Notes under the pieces: generated by a model | What the model was told of the DNA's origin: nothing | The model's database searches: none | The model's input: the letters and a program-made list of their open reading frames with translations, nothing else | Made by a program: the position numbers and the translations under genes | Source: Anabaena subtropica FACHB-260 | Lineage (GTDB): Bacteria > Cyanobacteriota > Cyanobacteriia > Cyanobacteriales > Nostocaceae | Direction of reading: 5' to 3' | NCBI RefSeq assembly: GCF_014697105.1 | Contig: NZ_JACJRF010000025.1 | Location: forward strand, 17,661 to 81,660 | DNA length: 64,000 bases | Part shown: piece by piece, positions 27,121 through 36,381 of the stretch | Numbering within the stretch: the stretch's first letter is position 1 | Layout of the letters: every line of letters begins with the position of its first letter

Positions 27121-28629
27121 ATGAACCAGTTCGCCAATTCAACTCCTCAACTATGGGCATACTTGCCTTCTCTGCCAAAAAAAGAACAGAAACAACTATT
27201 GAGGGTATTTTGGTTCATCGCATTGGGATTGGTTTTCTATGAACTTTTCTTGGTGAAAGATACTCCATTTTTAAGTAAATTGGGGGCTGTTGCTGTCACC
27301 GTCGCTGCCTTGTGGCCTAATTATCTTTGGTGTTCAGGTCGTGCTAAGGGAATGCCTATTTTTCCCTTTTTTGCACTCACTCATATTTGGACTTATGGCT
27401 TACCTCTCGTAACTCATCATCCCACTGTTTTAACTTACTCTCTAGAAAGTCAATTATTTGCCAGTCTAACTGTAGCTGGATTTCTCATTCTTGGAACTTC
27501 AGTATGGTTTTCTTTTGTAAAATCTGTTCCTAGAATACCTAAGTATTATCGAGCTTTAACTAACCAAAAAAGTAATGCGTTCTTCTTTTTTATTTTAATA
27601 GCGGGTGTTTTTTTTAATGTGTCTATTTATGGAAAGTGGGGTTGGCTATCTATTTTAACGGGAGGGTTATTTACCGCAGTGCGTGCTACTGTTTTGGGCT
27701 TAAACGCGCTGGCTACTTTTGTACTTTCTTATCAGTTAGGTAATAAAGAATTAACAAAAATACAAGGTACTCTATTTATCATATTAGTATTTACCTATAT
27801 GATAACAAATTCATTAGGCTATTTACTTGTGGGTGCCTCTAGTTCATTTTTACTTGCAGTAATTGCTTTTACAATTTCCAGTAAAAAAGTACCTATAATC
27901 CCAATTGTAATAGTTCTTGTCTGTGTTTCTTTACTGCACTACGGTAAGGGATCAATGAGAGCTAAATATTGGGATACTACAGATTATTATCTTCAACCTT
28001 GGGAATATCCTACTAGATATGCTGAATGGATAGGTTATTCAGTAGATTATTTTAATAAGAATAATCAAGGAGATAACTCACCCACTAAAAAAGAAAAAAA
28101 AGAATCATTTCTCGAGCGAGCCAGTGTAATTCAAATGCTGCTTTTAGCTCAAACCAAAAGTCCTGACCCCATACCATATATGTATGGAGAAACATATGCA
28201 ATAATTCCAGAACTGCTTGTTCCTCGCATCTTCAACTCTAATAAAATTTGGTCTCACGAAGGTACAAGTTTATTAAACATACACTACAAGCGGCAAACAA
28301 GAGAGCAAACTCTAAAAACAACTATTGGTTGGGGTTTACTAGCTGAATCTTATGCAAATTTTGGATTAATAGGTTGTGGAGGATTAGCAATAGTATTAGG
28401 GGCAATTTATGGTAAGGTATCTCGTTGGAGTATTAATGCACCAATTCTCTCAGTTCAATCTTTATTTGCTGTCATCATGATGTCCTTTGCTTTCCAATCT
28501 GAATTTTCGGCTGGAGTATATGTGGCAGCTTTATACCAGTCAAGTATCATTCTGGTTGGTATAGCGTTTTTCCTCATGAAGAAACAGCGACCGCCTAATT
28601 ATAGTTTCCCAAGAGGCAAAATGGCTTAA
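27121..28629 (+). CDS. Wzy-like O-antigen/oligosaccharide repeat-unit polymerase
   Basis: The 502-residue protein has about ten to twelve hydrophobic segments and a large loop (about 280-400) rich in charged residues. It is placed in the middle of glycosyltransferase genes. This layout is that of Wzy-type polymerases, which join repeat units at the periplasmic face. Sequence conservation in this family is low, so the call depends on topology and context. Its presence next to an ABC-type exporter is unusual, as Wzy normally works with a Wzx flippase. It lies 10 bases after and 4 bases before its neighbours. Confidence 0.7.
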   Translation: MNQFANSTPQLWAYLPSLPKKEQKQLLRVFWFIALGLVFYELFLVKDTPFLSKLGAVAVTVAALWPNYLWCSGRAKGMPIFPFFALTHIWTYGLPLVTHHPTVLTYSLESQLFASLTVAGFLILGTSVWFSFVKSVPRIPKYYRALTNQKSNAFFFFILIAGVFFNVSIYGKWGWLSILTGGLFTAVRATVLGLNALATFVLSYQLGNKELTKIQGTLFIILVFTYMITNSLGYLLVGASSSFLLAVIAFTISSKKVPIIPIVIVLVCVSLLHYGKGSMRAKYWDTTDYYLQPWEYPTRYAEWIGYSVDYFNKNNQGDNSPTKKEKKESFLERASVIQMLLLAQTKSPDPIPYMYGETYAIIPELLVPRIFNSNKIWSHEGTSLLNIHYKRQTREQTLKTTIGWGLLAESYANFGLIGCGGLAIVLGAIYGKVSRWSINAPILSVQSLFAVIMMSFAFQSEFSAGVYVAALYQSSIILVGIAFFLMKKQRPPNYSFPRGKMA

Positions 28630-28633
28630 ATAT

Positions 28634-29881
28634 ATGAATAAAACTAAACTGGCAATTATTACATCTCATCCAATACAATACTATGCACCTTGGTTTCGTC
28701 ATATTAACAATGATAGTGATTTAGAAATTAAAGTATTTTATTTATGGGATTTTGGTGTCACACAGAAGCTTGATGCTGGATTCCAACAAGTCGTACAGTG
28801 GGATATACCTCTATTAGATGGATATGAATATGAGTTTGTCCCAAATGTTAGTTTAAAACCAGGAGTGCGTCACTTTTGGGGATTACAAAATCCATCTTTA
28901 ATCTCTCAAGTAAAAAAGTATAATCCTCATGCGGTGTTGTTGATGAACTATAACTACGCCAGCATATATAACTTTTTGTGGAAATGGAACTCTCGTAAGA
29001 TACCTTTACTATTTAGAGGTGATTCTCATCGCCTCATCAAACCTAGTGGAATAAAAGCCTGGGCGCGTCAGCAATTTATTACTCAAATTTATCGGCGTTT
29101 TGCAGCTTGTCTGTATGTAGGAAAAGCCAATTATGAATATTTTAAATATCATGGTGTATCAAGTAATAATCTATTTTTTTCTCCCCATGCAGTAGATAAC
29201 GATCGCTTTTTTGCTCAAGCTGATCATGCTAAACAGCAAGCAACAATCTGGAAGCAGGAATTGGGTATCCCATCTGATCATGCAGTGATTCTATTTGCTG
29301 GGAAGTTTGAAGCCAAGAAACGTCCTTTGGATTTGCTACAAGCTTTTTTGAGTGCAAACCTATCTCAAGTTTCTCTACTATTTGTCGGTGCAGGTACTTT
29401 AGAGGCGCAATTAAAAACCGCAGCAGCGCAACAGACAAATATTTACTTTGCACCTTTTCAAAATCAAAGCTTAATGCCTCGCACCTATGCAATTGCTGAT
29501 TTATTTGTGTTACCCAGTTATGGTGCTTCAGAAACCTGGGGACTAGCAATTAACGAAGCAATGTGCTTATCTCGTCCAGTAGTAGTTAGCAGTCATGTAG
29601 GTTGCGCTCAAGATTTGATTGATCATCAACAAAATGGGCTTGTATTTCCGGCTGGTGATGTGTCAGCTTTAGCTCATAGTCTACAAGAAGCATTTGCGGA
29701 TCGCTCGCGTTTGCAGCGCTGGGGGGAAGCAGGGAAAAAAATCATTTCTCAGTACAATTATACTCAAGCAACTCAGGGTCTAAAACAGGCACTTGATTAT
29801 ACAATTTCATCCATCAAATTCGATGATTACAAAGTAGAACTAGGTAAACAAAAACCTCCTAAGCAAGTTTCCCAGCCTTGA
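28634..29881 (+). CDS. Glycosyltransferase family 4
   Basis: The 415-residue GT-B enzyme begins KLAIITSHPIQYYAPWFRHI, common in GT4 proteins of EPS loci. It has ILFAGKFEAKKRPLDLLQAF and LPSYGASETWGLAINEAMCLSRPVV (split to note E-x7-E: ETWGLAINE). The C-terminus carries a short Lys/Pro-rich tail. It is 4 bases after the polymerase gene and so is in the same operon. Confidence 0.87.
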   Translation: MNKTKLAIITSHPIQYYAPWFRHINNDSDLEIKVFYLWDFGVTQKLDAGFQQVVQWDIPLLDGYEYEFVPNVSLKPGVRHFWGLQNPSLISQVKKYNPHAVLLMNYNYASIYNFLWKWNSRKIPLLFRGDSHRLIKPSGIKAWARQQFITQIYRRFAACLYVGKANYEYFKYHGVSSNNLFFSPHAVDNDRFFAQADHAKQQATIWKQELGIPSDHAVILFAGKFEAKKRPLDLLQAFLSANLSQVSLLFVGAGTLEAQLKTAAAQQTNIYFAPFQNQSLMPRTYAIADLFVLPSYGASETWGLAINEAMCLSRPVVVSSHVGCAQDLIDHQQNGLVFPAGDVSALAHSLQEAFADRSRLQRWGEAGKKIISQYNYTQATQGLKQALDYTISSIKFDDYKVELGKQKPPKQVSQP

Positions 29882-29905
29882 TTTTTTGCTAGATATAAAA
29901 ATAAA

Positions 29906-31060
29906 GTGATTAAACCTATCTTTCGGAAAAATAAATACCATTTTCATCTTTGGTTTCCAGCCCTATTTAACTCAACAGGTGGAATCCAAAGATATTCTTC
30001 TTTGTGTTTAGAGGCGTTTCAAAGTCTTTACCCTGATTGTGCTTACAATGTTGTCATTAAACATGATACAGATGTGCCATCTAAATCGGCTAATTTGTGT
30101 TTTCACATAACTGGTCATTGGCCTTTACCATTAAGGACTCCAGCCCTTGCATCTCAAATGATGGGTCTTGGTCTTTGGCAACGTCCCGACTTAATATTTT
30201 CCACCCATCCCAATTTTAGTGTTACAGCTTATCTGTTAAAACAGTTAATTGGTATACCCTACTGGGTTGCAGCGCATGGAATTGATGCTTGGAATATTCA
30301 AAATCCCTCAATCAAACAAGCTCTCAAGAATGCTGATCTGATTTTAGCGGTTAGTAATTACACCCGCGATCGCCTCTTGCAAGAACAAAACCTCAAGCCA
30401 GATCAAGTTATAGTCCTACCCAATACCTTTAATGCTGATAATTTTCAAATTGCACCCAAGCCAGAACATCTTCTCAAAAAATATGGCTTAAATCCTCAAC
30501 AGCCAATTATTCTCACCGTTACTCGTCTTTCTCAATCACCGCAGAGGTGTAAAGGCTATGACAAAATTTTGCAGGCTTTACCTCAAATTCGTCAAACTAT
30601 TCCTGATGTACATTATGTTTTGGTAGGTGAGGGAAATGACCGACCTAGAATTGAGCAATTAATATCCCAACTGCAACTCCAAGACTGTGTAACACTAGCT
30701 GGCTACATTCCTGATGAAAAACTGCAAGATTACTATAACCTCTGTGATCTTTTTGCCATGCCTAGTAAAGGTGAAGGATTTGGTATTGTTCACCTAGAAG
30801 CACTGGCTTGTGGGAAACCTACGCTAGGAGGTAATAAAGATGGGGCTGTTGATGCCCTTTGCCAAGGTGAATTAGGCGCACTTGTTGACCCAGATGATAT
30901 AGAAGCGATCGCTCAAACTATCATCCAAATCTTACAGGGTAAATATCCTCACTCTCTAATGTATCAACCGGAAGAATTGAGAAGTCAGGTTATTAGTAGA
31001 TTTGGTTTTGACCGCTTTCAAAAAAGCATTGGTTATTACTTACAACAATATATTTCCTAG
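29906..31060 (+). CDS. Glycosyltransferase family 4
   Basis: The 384-residue protein starts at GTG 29906 (VIKPIFRKN). It has ALFNSTGGIQRYSSLCLEAF (acceptor side), LTVTRLSQSPQRCKGYDKIL and MPSKGEGFGIVHLEALACGKP, the last being the E-x7-E donor motif. It is a standard GT4 enzyme of the PimA/PimB-like type. It follows the preceding glycosyltransferase by 24 bases. Confidence 0.87.
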   Translation: MIKPIFRKNKYHFHLWFPALFNSTGGIQRYSSLCLEAFQSLYPDCAYNVVIKHDTDVPSKSANLCFHITGHWPLPLRTPALASQMMGLGLWQRPDLIFSTHPNFSVTAYLLKQLIGIPYWVAAHGIDAWNIQNPSIKQALKNADLILAVSNYTRDRLLQEQNLKPDQVIVLPNTFNADNFQIAPKPEHLLKKYGLNPQQPIILTVTRLSQSPQRCKGYDKILQALPQIRQTIPDVHYVLVGEGNDRPRIEQLISQLQLQDCVTLAGYIPDEKLQDYYNLCDLFAMPSKGEGFGIVHLEALACGKPTLGGNKDGAVDALCQGELGALVDPDDIEAIAQTIIQILQGKYPHSLMYQPEELRSQVISRFGFDRFQKSIGYYLQQYIS

Positions 31061-31174
31061 AACTTATTCTTTATGTATCACGATTATTACTCACAATAAA
31101 TTAAAATAATGTTTATCTATAAATTATCTTTAATAATTATTATATTTACATATATTTAATAGATTTAAGTCAAT

Positions 31175-32347
31175 ATGAAAATTCTACATATTATCCCTTC
31201 CATAGCATCAGTAAGAGGTGGGCCTAGCCAGGCAGTAATCGAAGCAGTTAAGGCACTAACAAATGCAGGAATTAAAGCTGAAATTGCTACCACTAATGAT
31301 AATGGGGATGATTTGCTTGATGTACCTATTGGTAAATTGATTGATTACAAGCAAGTACCAGTACAGTTTTTTAGGCGCTTTTCCCCTCAAGTTAGCTCTA
31401 TCAGAGAATTTGCCTTTTCTAAAGAGCTAACTATATGGTTATGGCACAATGTCTGCAAGTATGATTTACTCCACATTCATGCTATTTTTTCTTATCCTTC
31501 TACAATCGCAATGGCGATCGCTCGCCTCCAAAAAGTACCTTACATTGTTCGCCCTTTGGGACAACTGTGTGAATGGTCACTACAGCAAAGTTATTATAAA
31601 AAGCAAATATATCTCCAACTCATAGAAAAAGCCAATTTAAATTCTAGTAAATCGATACATTTTACTTCCGAGCAAGAACAACAAGAAGCTTCACAATTAA
31701 AACTAAGTTCACCAAGTTTTGTGATACCTCATGGTATTGATGTTCCTAATATCATGCCTAATGCTCGTCAGGGTTTGCGAAAATATTTAAATTTACCAGA
31801 GGATGAACCAATCATTTTATTTTTATCTCGCCTCCATCCTAAAAAAGGCTTAGATTACCTGATTCCAGCCTTAGGTAAACTATCTGATTATCGCTTTACC
31901 TTCGTTTTAGCAGGTAGTGGAGAAGCAAATTATGAAAGAGAAATAAAATCTCTTCTTGCTGCTAATAATATTGAGAACCGCACCCAATTTACAGGATTTG
32001 TTCAAGGAGAAGTTAAAGATTTATTACTACAAGGTGCTGATTTATTTGCCCTCACTTCTTACTCGGAAAACTTTGGAGTAGCGGTCTTGGAGGCTTTATC
32101 TGTTGGTCTTCCTGTTTTAATTACTCCTGGTGTTGCTTTAGCTAAAATGGTAACACAGCAAAATATTGGTTATGTTGCCGAGTTTGATATACCTGCGATC
32201 GCTGGTTGTATCCAAGAAGCTTTAGAACATCCACTCAAAGTCAAACAGATGGGCAACCACGCCCGGAAATTTATATCCGAAAATTATACATGGGATTGTA
32301 TTGCATCCAACCTGATATCAGTTTATACTAGTACTATCAAAACTTAG
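31175..32347 (+). CDS. Glycosyltransferase family 4
   Basis: The 390-residue GT4 enzyme begins KILHIIPSIASVRGGPSQAV, has LFLSRLHPKKGLDYLIPAL and LTSYSENFGVAVLEALSVGLPV (E-x7-E). The segment VPYIVRPLGQLCEWSL is typical of a branch common in cyanobacterial EPS clusters. It is preceded by an AT-rich gap of 114 bases and followed by 238 bases without a gene, so it may end a transcript unit. Confidence 0.87.
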   Translation: MKILHIIPSIASVRGGPSQAVIEAVKALTNAGIKAEIATTNDNGDDLLDVPIGKLIDYKQVPVQFFRRFSPQVSSIREFAFSKELTIWLWHNVCKYDLLHIHAIFSYPSTIAMAIARLQKVPYIVRPLGQLCEWSLQQSYYKKQIYLQLIEKANLNSSKSIHFTSEQEQQEASQLKLSSPSFVIPHGIDVPNIMPNARQGLRKYLNLPEDEPIILFLSRLHPKKGLDYLIPALGKLSDYRFTFVLAGSGEANYEREIKSLLAANNIENRTQFTGFVQGEVKDLLLQGADLFALTSYSENFGVAVLEALSVGLPVLITPGVALAKMVTQQNIGYVAEFDIPAIAGCIQEALEHPLKVKQMGNHARKFISENYTWDCIASNLISVYTSTIKT

Positions 32348-32585
32348 CAAATTGATATTGTAAATCAATAAAAACAATGAACAATATCAATCTAAATTAG
32401 ATTTTAAAGATTTCTTAACCATAAAAATGTATATACAAATATATTAAACAATTTAATCAGAGCCTAAACAAATTAATTAAATAGTAAACCTATTAAGTTG
32501 TTAGACAGATTTTTCAGCCTTAAAAATCTAAATCGTGTTATGTCGCTCTATTTCCAACACGAAAATTATTTAAATTTATTGAGAA

Positions 32586-33362
32586 ATGCTAGAAGAAGTC
32601 ACCCCTCTCATACTTACATATAACGAAGCTCCAAATATTGAGCGCACTCTCCAACATCTAACTTGGGCTAAGACAATCATAGTTATTGATAGTTATAGTA
32701 CAGACGAAACCTTAGAAATATTATCGGTTTTTCCACAAGTTAAAGTTTTTCAACGAAAATTTGATACTCATACTCAACAGTGGAACTTTGGATTAGAGCA
32801 AGTTAAATCCGCATGGGTACTTTCCTTAGATGCCGATTACATCATGACGGATGAACTAATTGCTGAAATTGCTACCTTACCCGTAAATGGGGCAGTGAAT
32901 GGCTATGCTGCCAGATTTCAGTATTGCATTGTTGGTAAACCATTGAGAGGTACAATACTTCCCCCCCGCCAAGTTTTATTCCGCAAAGATAAAGCTATTT
33001 ATATAGATGATGGACACACTCAACTTTTGCAACTAACTGGTAAGTGTGGCATACTTTCCAACTATATCCATCATGACGATCGCAAGCCCTTGAGTCGTTG
33101 GTTATGGGCGCAGGATCGCTATATGGTGATTGAAGGCAAAAAGTTACTAGAAACTCCTGTCAGTGAACTGAGTTTAGGCGATCGCATTCGCAAACAAAAA
33201 GTTCTAGCACCTTTGATAATCTTCTTTTATTGTCTGATTCTCAAAGGCGGAATTTGGGACGGCTGGCCTGGTTGGTACTATGCTTTCCAGCGAATGCTAG
33301 CCGAAGTGTTATTATCAATTCGTTTAATTGAGTTGGAAAAATTGCAAAATAACCTGGAATAG
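32586..33362 (+). CDS. Glycosyltransferase family 2 (WaaE/KdtX-like)
   Basis: The 258-residue GT-A protein has VTPLILTYNEAPNIERTLQHL and IIVIDSYSTDETLEIL near the start, WVLSLDADYIMTDELI as the DxD region, and an RQVLFRKDKAIYIDDGHTQLL segment seen in the WaaE/KdtX group of beta-glucosyltransferases. A hydrophobic segment occurs near 210-230. It should attach a sugar to a core or lipid acceptor. It lies 39 bases from the YdcF-family gene. Confidence 0.85.
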   Translation: MLEEVTPLILTYNEAPNIERTLQHLTWAKTIIVIDSYSTDETLEILSVFPQVKVFQRKFDTHTQQWNFGLEQVKSAWVLSLDADYIMTDELIAEIATLPVNGAVNGYAARFQYCIVGKPLRGTILPPRQVLFRKDKAIYIDDGHTQLLQLTGKCGILSNYIHHDDRKPLSRWLWAQDRYMVIEGKKLLETPVSELSLGDRIRKQKVLAPLIIFFYCLILKGGIWDGWPGWYYAFQRMLAEVLLSIRLIELEKLQNNLE

Positions 33363-33401
33363 ACTAACCTGGCAGACATCATCCAAGCGTTTAGTCTAGC
33401 T

Positions 33402-33962
33402 ATGAAATTGCCACCATACCGACTCAAAAAAATTTGGATGTTATTAGCGGGTTTTATTCTTGCTTTCCTACTGACTATTCCTGTAAAATTAGCGATCGCT
33501 TATTACCAAACTCCTCTACCCCAGGCTATTCTAACTCTTGGTGGCGGTTCCAGCCGAGAAGAATTTACTGCATTCTTTGCCCAATATTATCCAGATATGA
33601 AAATCTGGGTTTCTTCTGGTACCCCTCCCCACAAAGCACGAGAAATTTTTCGTGCCGCAGGTATCGCTGATCATCGTCTTCATCTTGACTACAGTGCTAC
33701 GGATACAGTTACTAATTTCACCACCTTAGTAGACATTTTCCAGCAACAGCAGATACAACATATCTTTCTAATTACTTCCGATTTTCATATGCCTAGAGCC
33801 AAGGCGATCGCTACAATAGTCCTTGGTAGTCGGGGTATTGCCTTTACTCCTGTCTCCATAGCATCCAAGAAGACCGAATTAGAATCTATCCTACGAATTG
33901 TTCGTGATATTGTTCGCTCTCTTCTCTGGATAGTTACAGGTTATACCGGAACTGAATTTTAA
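33402..33962 (+). CDS. YdcF/SanA/ElyC-family membrane-anchored protein (DUF218)
   Basis: The 186-residue protein has one N-terminal membrane segment (about 12-33) and a DUF218 domain: QAILTLGGGSSREEF, then IWVSSGTPPHK, a SATDTVTNF segment and FLITSDFHMPRAKAIA. Relatives (ElyC, SanA) affect cell-envelope polysaccharide or lipid carrier metabolism. As the last gene of the EPS cluster, a role in envelope carrier use is a reasonable guess. It ends 45 bases before a strong convergent terminator. Confidence 0.85.
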   Translation: MKLPPYRLKKIWMLLAGFILAFLLTIPVKLAIAYYQTPLPQAILTLGGGSSREEFTAFFAQYYPDMKIWVSSGTPPHKAREIFRAAGIADHRLHLDYSATDTVTNFTTLVDIFQQQQIQHIFLITSDFHMPRAKAIATIVLGSRGIAFTPVSIASKKTELESILRIVRDIVRSLLWIVTGYTGTEF

Positions 33963-34007
33963 CTTATCTCTGTACATCATTTACAATCTCAACATATTCA
34001 ATAAATA

Positions 34008-34031
34008 TGAAACCCGCTTACGCGGGTTTCA
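34008..34031. terminator. Bidirectional intrinsic terminator
   Basis: TGAAACCCGC (34008-34017) and GCGGGTTTCA (34022-34031) form a perfect 10-bp stem with a TTAC loop. T-rich sequence follows rightward at 34038-34048 and A-rich sequence precedes it. It lies between the convergent YdcF-like gene and the HpsJ-like gene and can serve both. Confidence 0.88.
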
Positions 34032-34063
34032 TTTGTGTAGTTTTTTTAACTAGTAATTACAAA

Positions 34064-34831
34064 CTATCCTGCTTTTTTTCTAGCCCAGCGTGTTTCCTTC
34101 CAAATAGTAATAAACAAAGCAGCAGATACTAAAGCTCCTAAATTCCATTTCACCGAATTTTTTAGTAAATTCACGGTTACAGAAGACTGATTTGTTTCCT
34201 TCTGAGTTTTGAGTTGCTGCTTGGCTTGTGTTAGTTGGGAAATTATTTGATTTTTTACATCTTCAGCATTTCGACCGTTTAATGAACCACCCTGGCTCTT
34301 GATTAAATTATCTATCTCTACTGGCGAGGTTTTATTCAACTGCTGTTCAACTTGATTGGCTTGAGATAGTCTTTGTTCGTAGCCAGTCTTGATTTGCTCA
34401 AGATTAGTATTATACAGACGCACTGTGTTAAATACTCCTAAAGGAATTAGTAGTATGTACAACAGTGCTACTAACAAAGTTAAGCGAGATAATAAAGCTA
34501 AGACAGGTAGTTCCCATTTAGATCGTTTTGTTAACTTACCTGAAAATACAAATAATGTAGCAATTAACGGGACACCTACTTGGTTTACTAACCTTCCCAT
34601 TGTTTGAAATTCCCAACTAGGATTCATGAAGTTTGGTGGCACAAACATTTCAATTATGTCTAGTAGTGCCAAAAATAACATCCCGTAGCCAAGTATTCGC
34701 CAAAGATTAATTAATTCAAGTAGAGGCTGTATAGACCCTACTAATTTACTTAATTTGGTAAATTCTAATTCAACAAATTCACGGGTGTCCGATTCGCGGG
34801 TGTTAGATTCACGGATGTCAGTTTCAGCCAT
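34064..34831 (-). CDS. HpsJ-like membrane protein, cyanoexosortase-associated
   Basis: The 255-residue protein has about four hydrophobic segments: ILGYGMLFLALLDIIEMF, VGVPLIATLFVFSG, LLVALLYILLIPLGVFN and a C-terminal LGALVSAALFITIW. A coiled-coil, Gln/Asn-rich stretch lies between the last two. The start has an odd run of related RES/TRE units (IRESNTRESDTREF). Layout and position downstream of a cyanoexosortase match the HpsJ-like proteins known from such loci (HpsJ is named after hormogonium polysaccharide genes). Its exact role is unknown; a scaffold for exosortase or EPS export is inference. Confidence 0.65.
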   Translation of the reverse strand: MAETDIRESNTRESDTREFVELEFTKLSKLVGSIQPLLELINLWRILGYGMLFLALLDIIEMFVPPNFMNPSWEFQTMGRLVNQVGVPLIATLFVFSGKLTKRSKWELPVLALLSRLTLLVALLYILLIPLGVFNTVRLYNTNLEQIKTGYEQRLSQANQVEQQLNKTSPVEIDNLIKSQGGSLNGRNAEDVKNQIISQLTQAKQQLKTQKETNQSSVTVNLLKNSVKWNLGALVSAALFITIWKETRWARKKAG

Positions 34832-34870
34832 AAGTTTCAGGTAATTACAAAAAGTACAGGTTATTAAAAT

Positions 34871-35530
34871 TCAAAGTTTAGGAAAGCGCGGTTGCCACCA
34901 TTGATACCAGGAAAACCAAGCTTTCTCTAATAATTGGTAGGCTTCTTCTGGGGAAGAATTCCCTAAGGGAATAGATAAATGTACCCACAAACAGCGTTTG
35001 TCTAAAAGTGCTTCCTGTCCCATTAAGATGGGCATTATGCGATTTAAGTTAATGTCTTCAGAAAAGCGATTGTTTCTAAACTGTGGATGAGTAAAGGTAC
35101 TACCTCCTCGTGGATTAATACAACTACTGAGATAGGCTGTCTGTTTATCTATTCCCACTCCGTAGTACCCTACTTCCTTTTTTTGACGTACTACAGTAGG
35201 TGATTCTATGCCTAGATTGTGTTTAATATATACACCGATATCTGCATGATAAAAATTCTCTAAGTAACGCATTTGAATATCTAGAGGCAAATTATTTTTG
35301 AAGTATCGGTAATGTTTTTGTGTTGATGAATCTAGGTTCTCCTTTGTTAAAGATTTGACTGGTATAGCTACACTAGCTTGCCATTCTCCTAAAGGGACTT
35401 CTTGAGGAAAAACAAAAGTATTAATTTTTGGTTTATCTGTATTAGGAAAGAAAATAGACTTACCTAAAACTAATATTCCTGCACCAAATATTAAAGCTAA
35501 AAATTTAATCCGGGTTTCTTTCCAGTACAT
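34871..35530 (-). CDS. Cyanoexosortase A system-associated protein
   Basis: The 219-residue protein has one N-terminal membrane segment (about 9-28, FLALIFGAGILVLGKSIFF) and a periplasmic domain with VPLGEWQASVAI, an RYFKN segment and YGVGIDKQTAYLSSCINPRGGSTF-like strands (Cys near 137). It lies 5 bases after the exosortase stop codon on the same strand, which is the expected place of the associated protein of this system (EpsI-like role). It may assist handling of PEP-CTERM substrates; this is inferred from position. Confidence 0.8.
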   Translation of the reverse strand: MYWKETRIKFLALIFGAGILVLGKSIFFPNTDKPKINTFVFPQEVPLGEWQASVAIPVKSLTKENLDSSTQKHYRYFKNNLPLDIQMRYLENFYHADIGVYIKHNLGIESPTVVRQKKEVGYYGVGIDKQTAYLSSCINPRGGSTFTHPQFRNNRFSEDINLNRIMPILMGQEALLDKRCLWVHLSIPLGNSSPEEAYQLLEKAWFSWYQWWQPRFPKL

Positions 35531-35535
35531 TACTT

Positions 35536-36381
35536 TCAGTAATTTGTATTATTTTTACTTTCTTTTTCATTGCTACTGAGCAGAAACCAGCAGAAAAGGC
35601 ATAAGAATAGACTGGCAATCATAGAAAATAACAGAGAACCATCTCCTTCATGCCAATATTCAAATGCTTGCCTATCACCCTGTGCCACCAAAATAGCCAT
35701 TAGTGCAACTCTAAATCCATTAACAATAAATCCTATCATTATAGCTACTATCGGTAATATAAATTTTTGCTGTGATTTAATATCAAACATAAAAACAAAC
35801 AATACTACTAAGCTTAATAAATCTATGATTATATCCAAACCTGCACAACCAGAATATACTTCTATACTTCCCGTTGGCAAACTAATAATGATTCCAGAAC
35901 GAGTTACTTTGAAACCTGTATACCAAAGAATGGCTCCTGATAATTTAGCAGTTAAGATTGATATATCTGGAAGTAGGAAGATAAAATTACGTAGACAGAG
36001 AAAACCTAATAGAGATAACTCTTTATAGTATTGTTTTAGCCCCCTATAACCAGAAGCCAGTAAAGCAATGCCAAAACCAGATATTAATGGGGGTAATAAA
36101 GATAATATACCAATATTTATTTGTAATAAACTAATTATAAATATTAAAGATATCAGGAATACTCCTATTAAGCTGGAAAAAAAACCACTTTCCAGATTTA
36201 ATTTTTGCTTCTTTTCTTTCAGCAATGAATATATCACAAACATGAATAAAACATTAATGTAGAGGTCTGTTGGTTCATCTTTTCTTATAACCATCGTCAA
36301 ATTAATTGCTATTAGTGAACCGCCTATACCTAATAACCATAATTCAGCATTTTTTAATGATGTGCCTAATATATTTTGCAT
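35536..36381 (-). CDS. crtA: Cyanoexosortase A (membrane transpeptidase-like protease)
   Basis: The start is taken as ATG 36381; an in-frame TTG at 36411 would add ten residues. The 281-residue protein has about eight membrane segments and the exosortase catalytic triad: Cys179 in EVYSGCAGLD, Arg224 in VNGFRVALMA and His244 in FEYWHEGDGS. Exosortases cut the PEP-CTERM tail of exported proteins and are thought to attach them to a surface carrier. It leads a three-gene leftward unit. Likely substrates include the PEP-CTERM proteins at 4235 and 40006. The symbol is the family name for this cyanobacterial group and is unrelated to the carotenoid gene crtA. Confidence 0.88.
   Translation of the reverse strand: MQNILGTSLKNAELWLLGIGGSLIAINLTMVIRKDEPTDLYINVLFMFVIYSLLKEKKQKLNLESGFFSSLIGVFLISLIFIISLLQINIGILSLLPPLISGFGIALLASGYRGLKQYYKELSLLGFLCLRNFIFLLPDISILTAKLSGAILWYTGFKVTRSGIIISLPTGSIEVYSGCAGLDIIIDLLSLVVLFVFMFDIKSQQKFILPIVAIMIGFIVNGFRVALMAILVAQGDRQAFEYWHEGDGSLLFSMIASLFLCLFCWFLLSSNEKESKNNTNY

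Noticed and set aside
35570..36262. Plus-strand open frames across the exosortase gene
   Set aside because: The minus strand encodes an exosortase with all three catalytic residues; the plus frames are antisense shadows.
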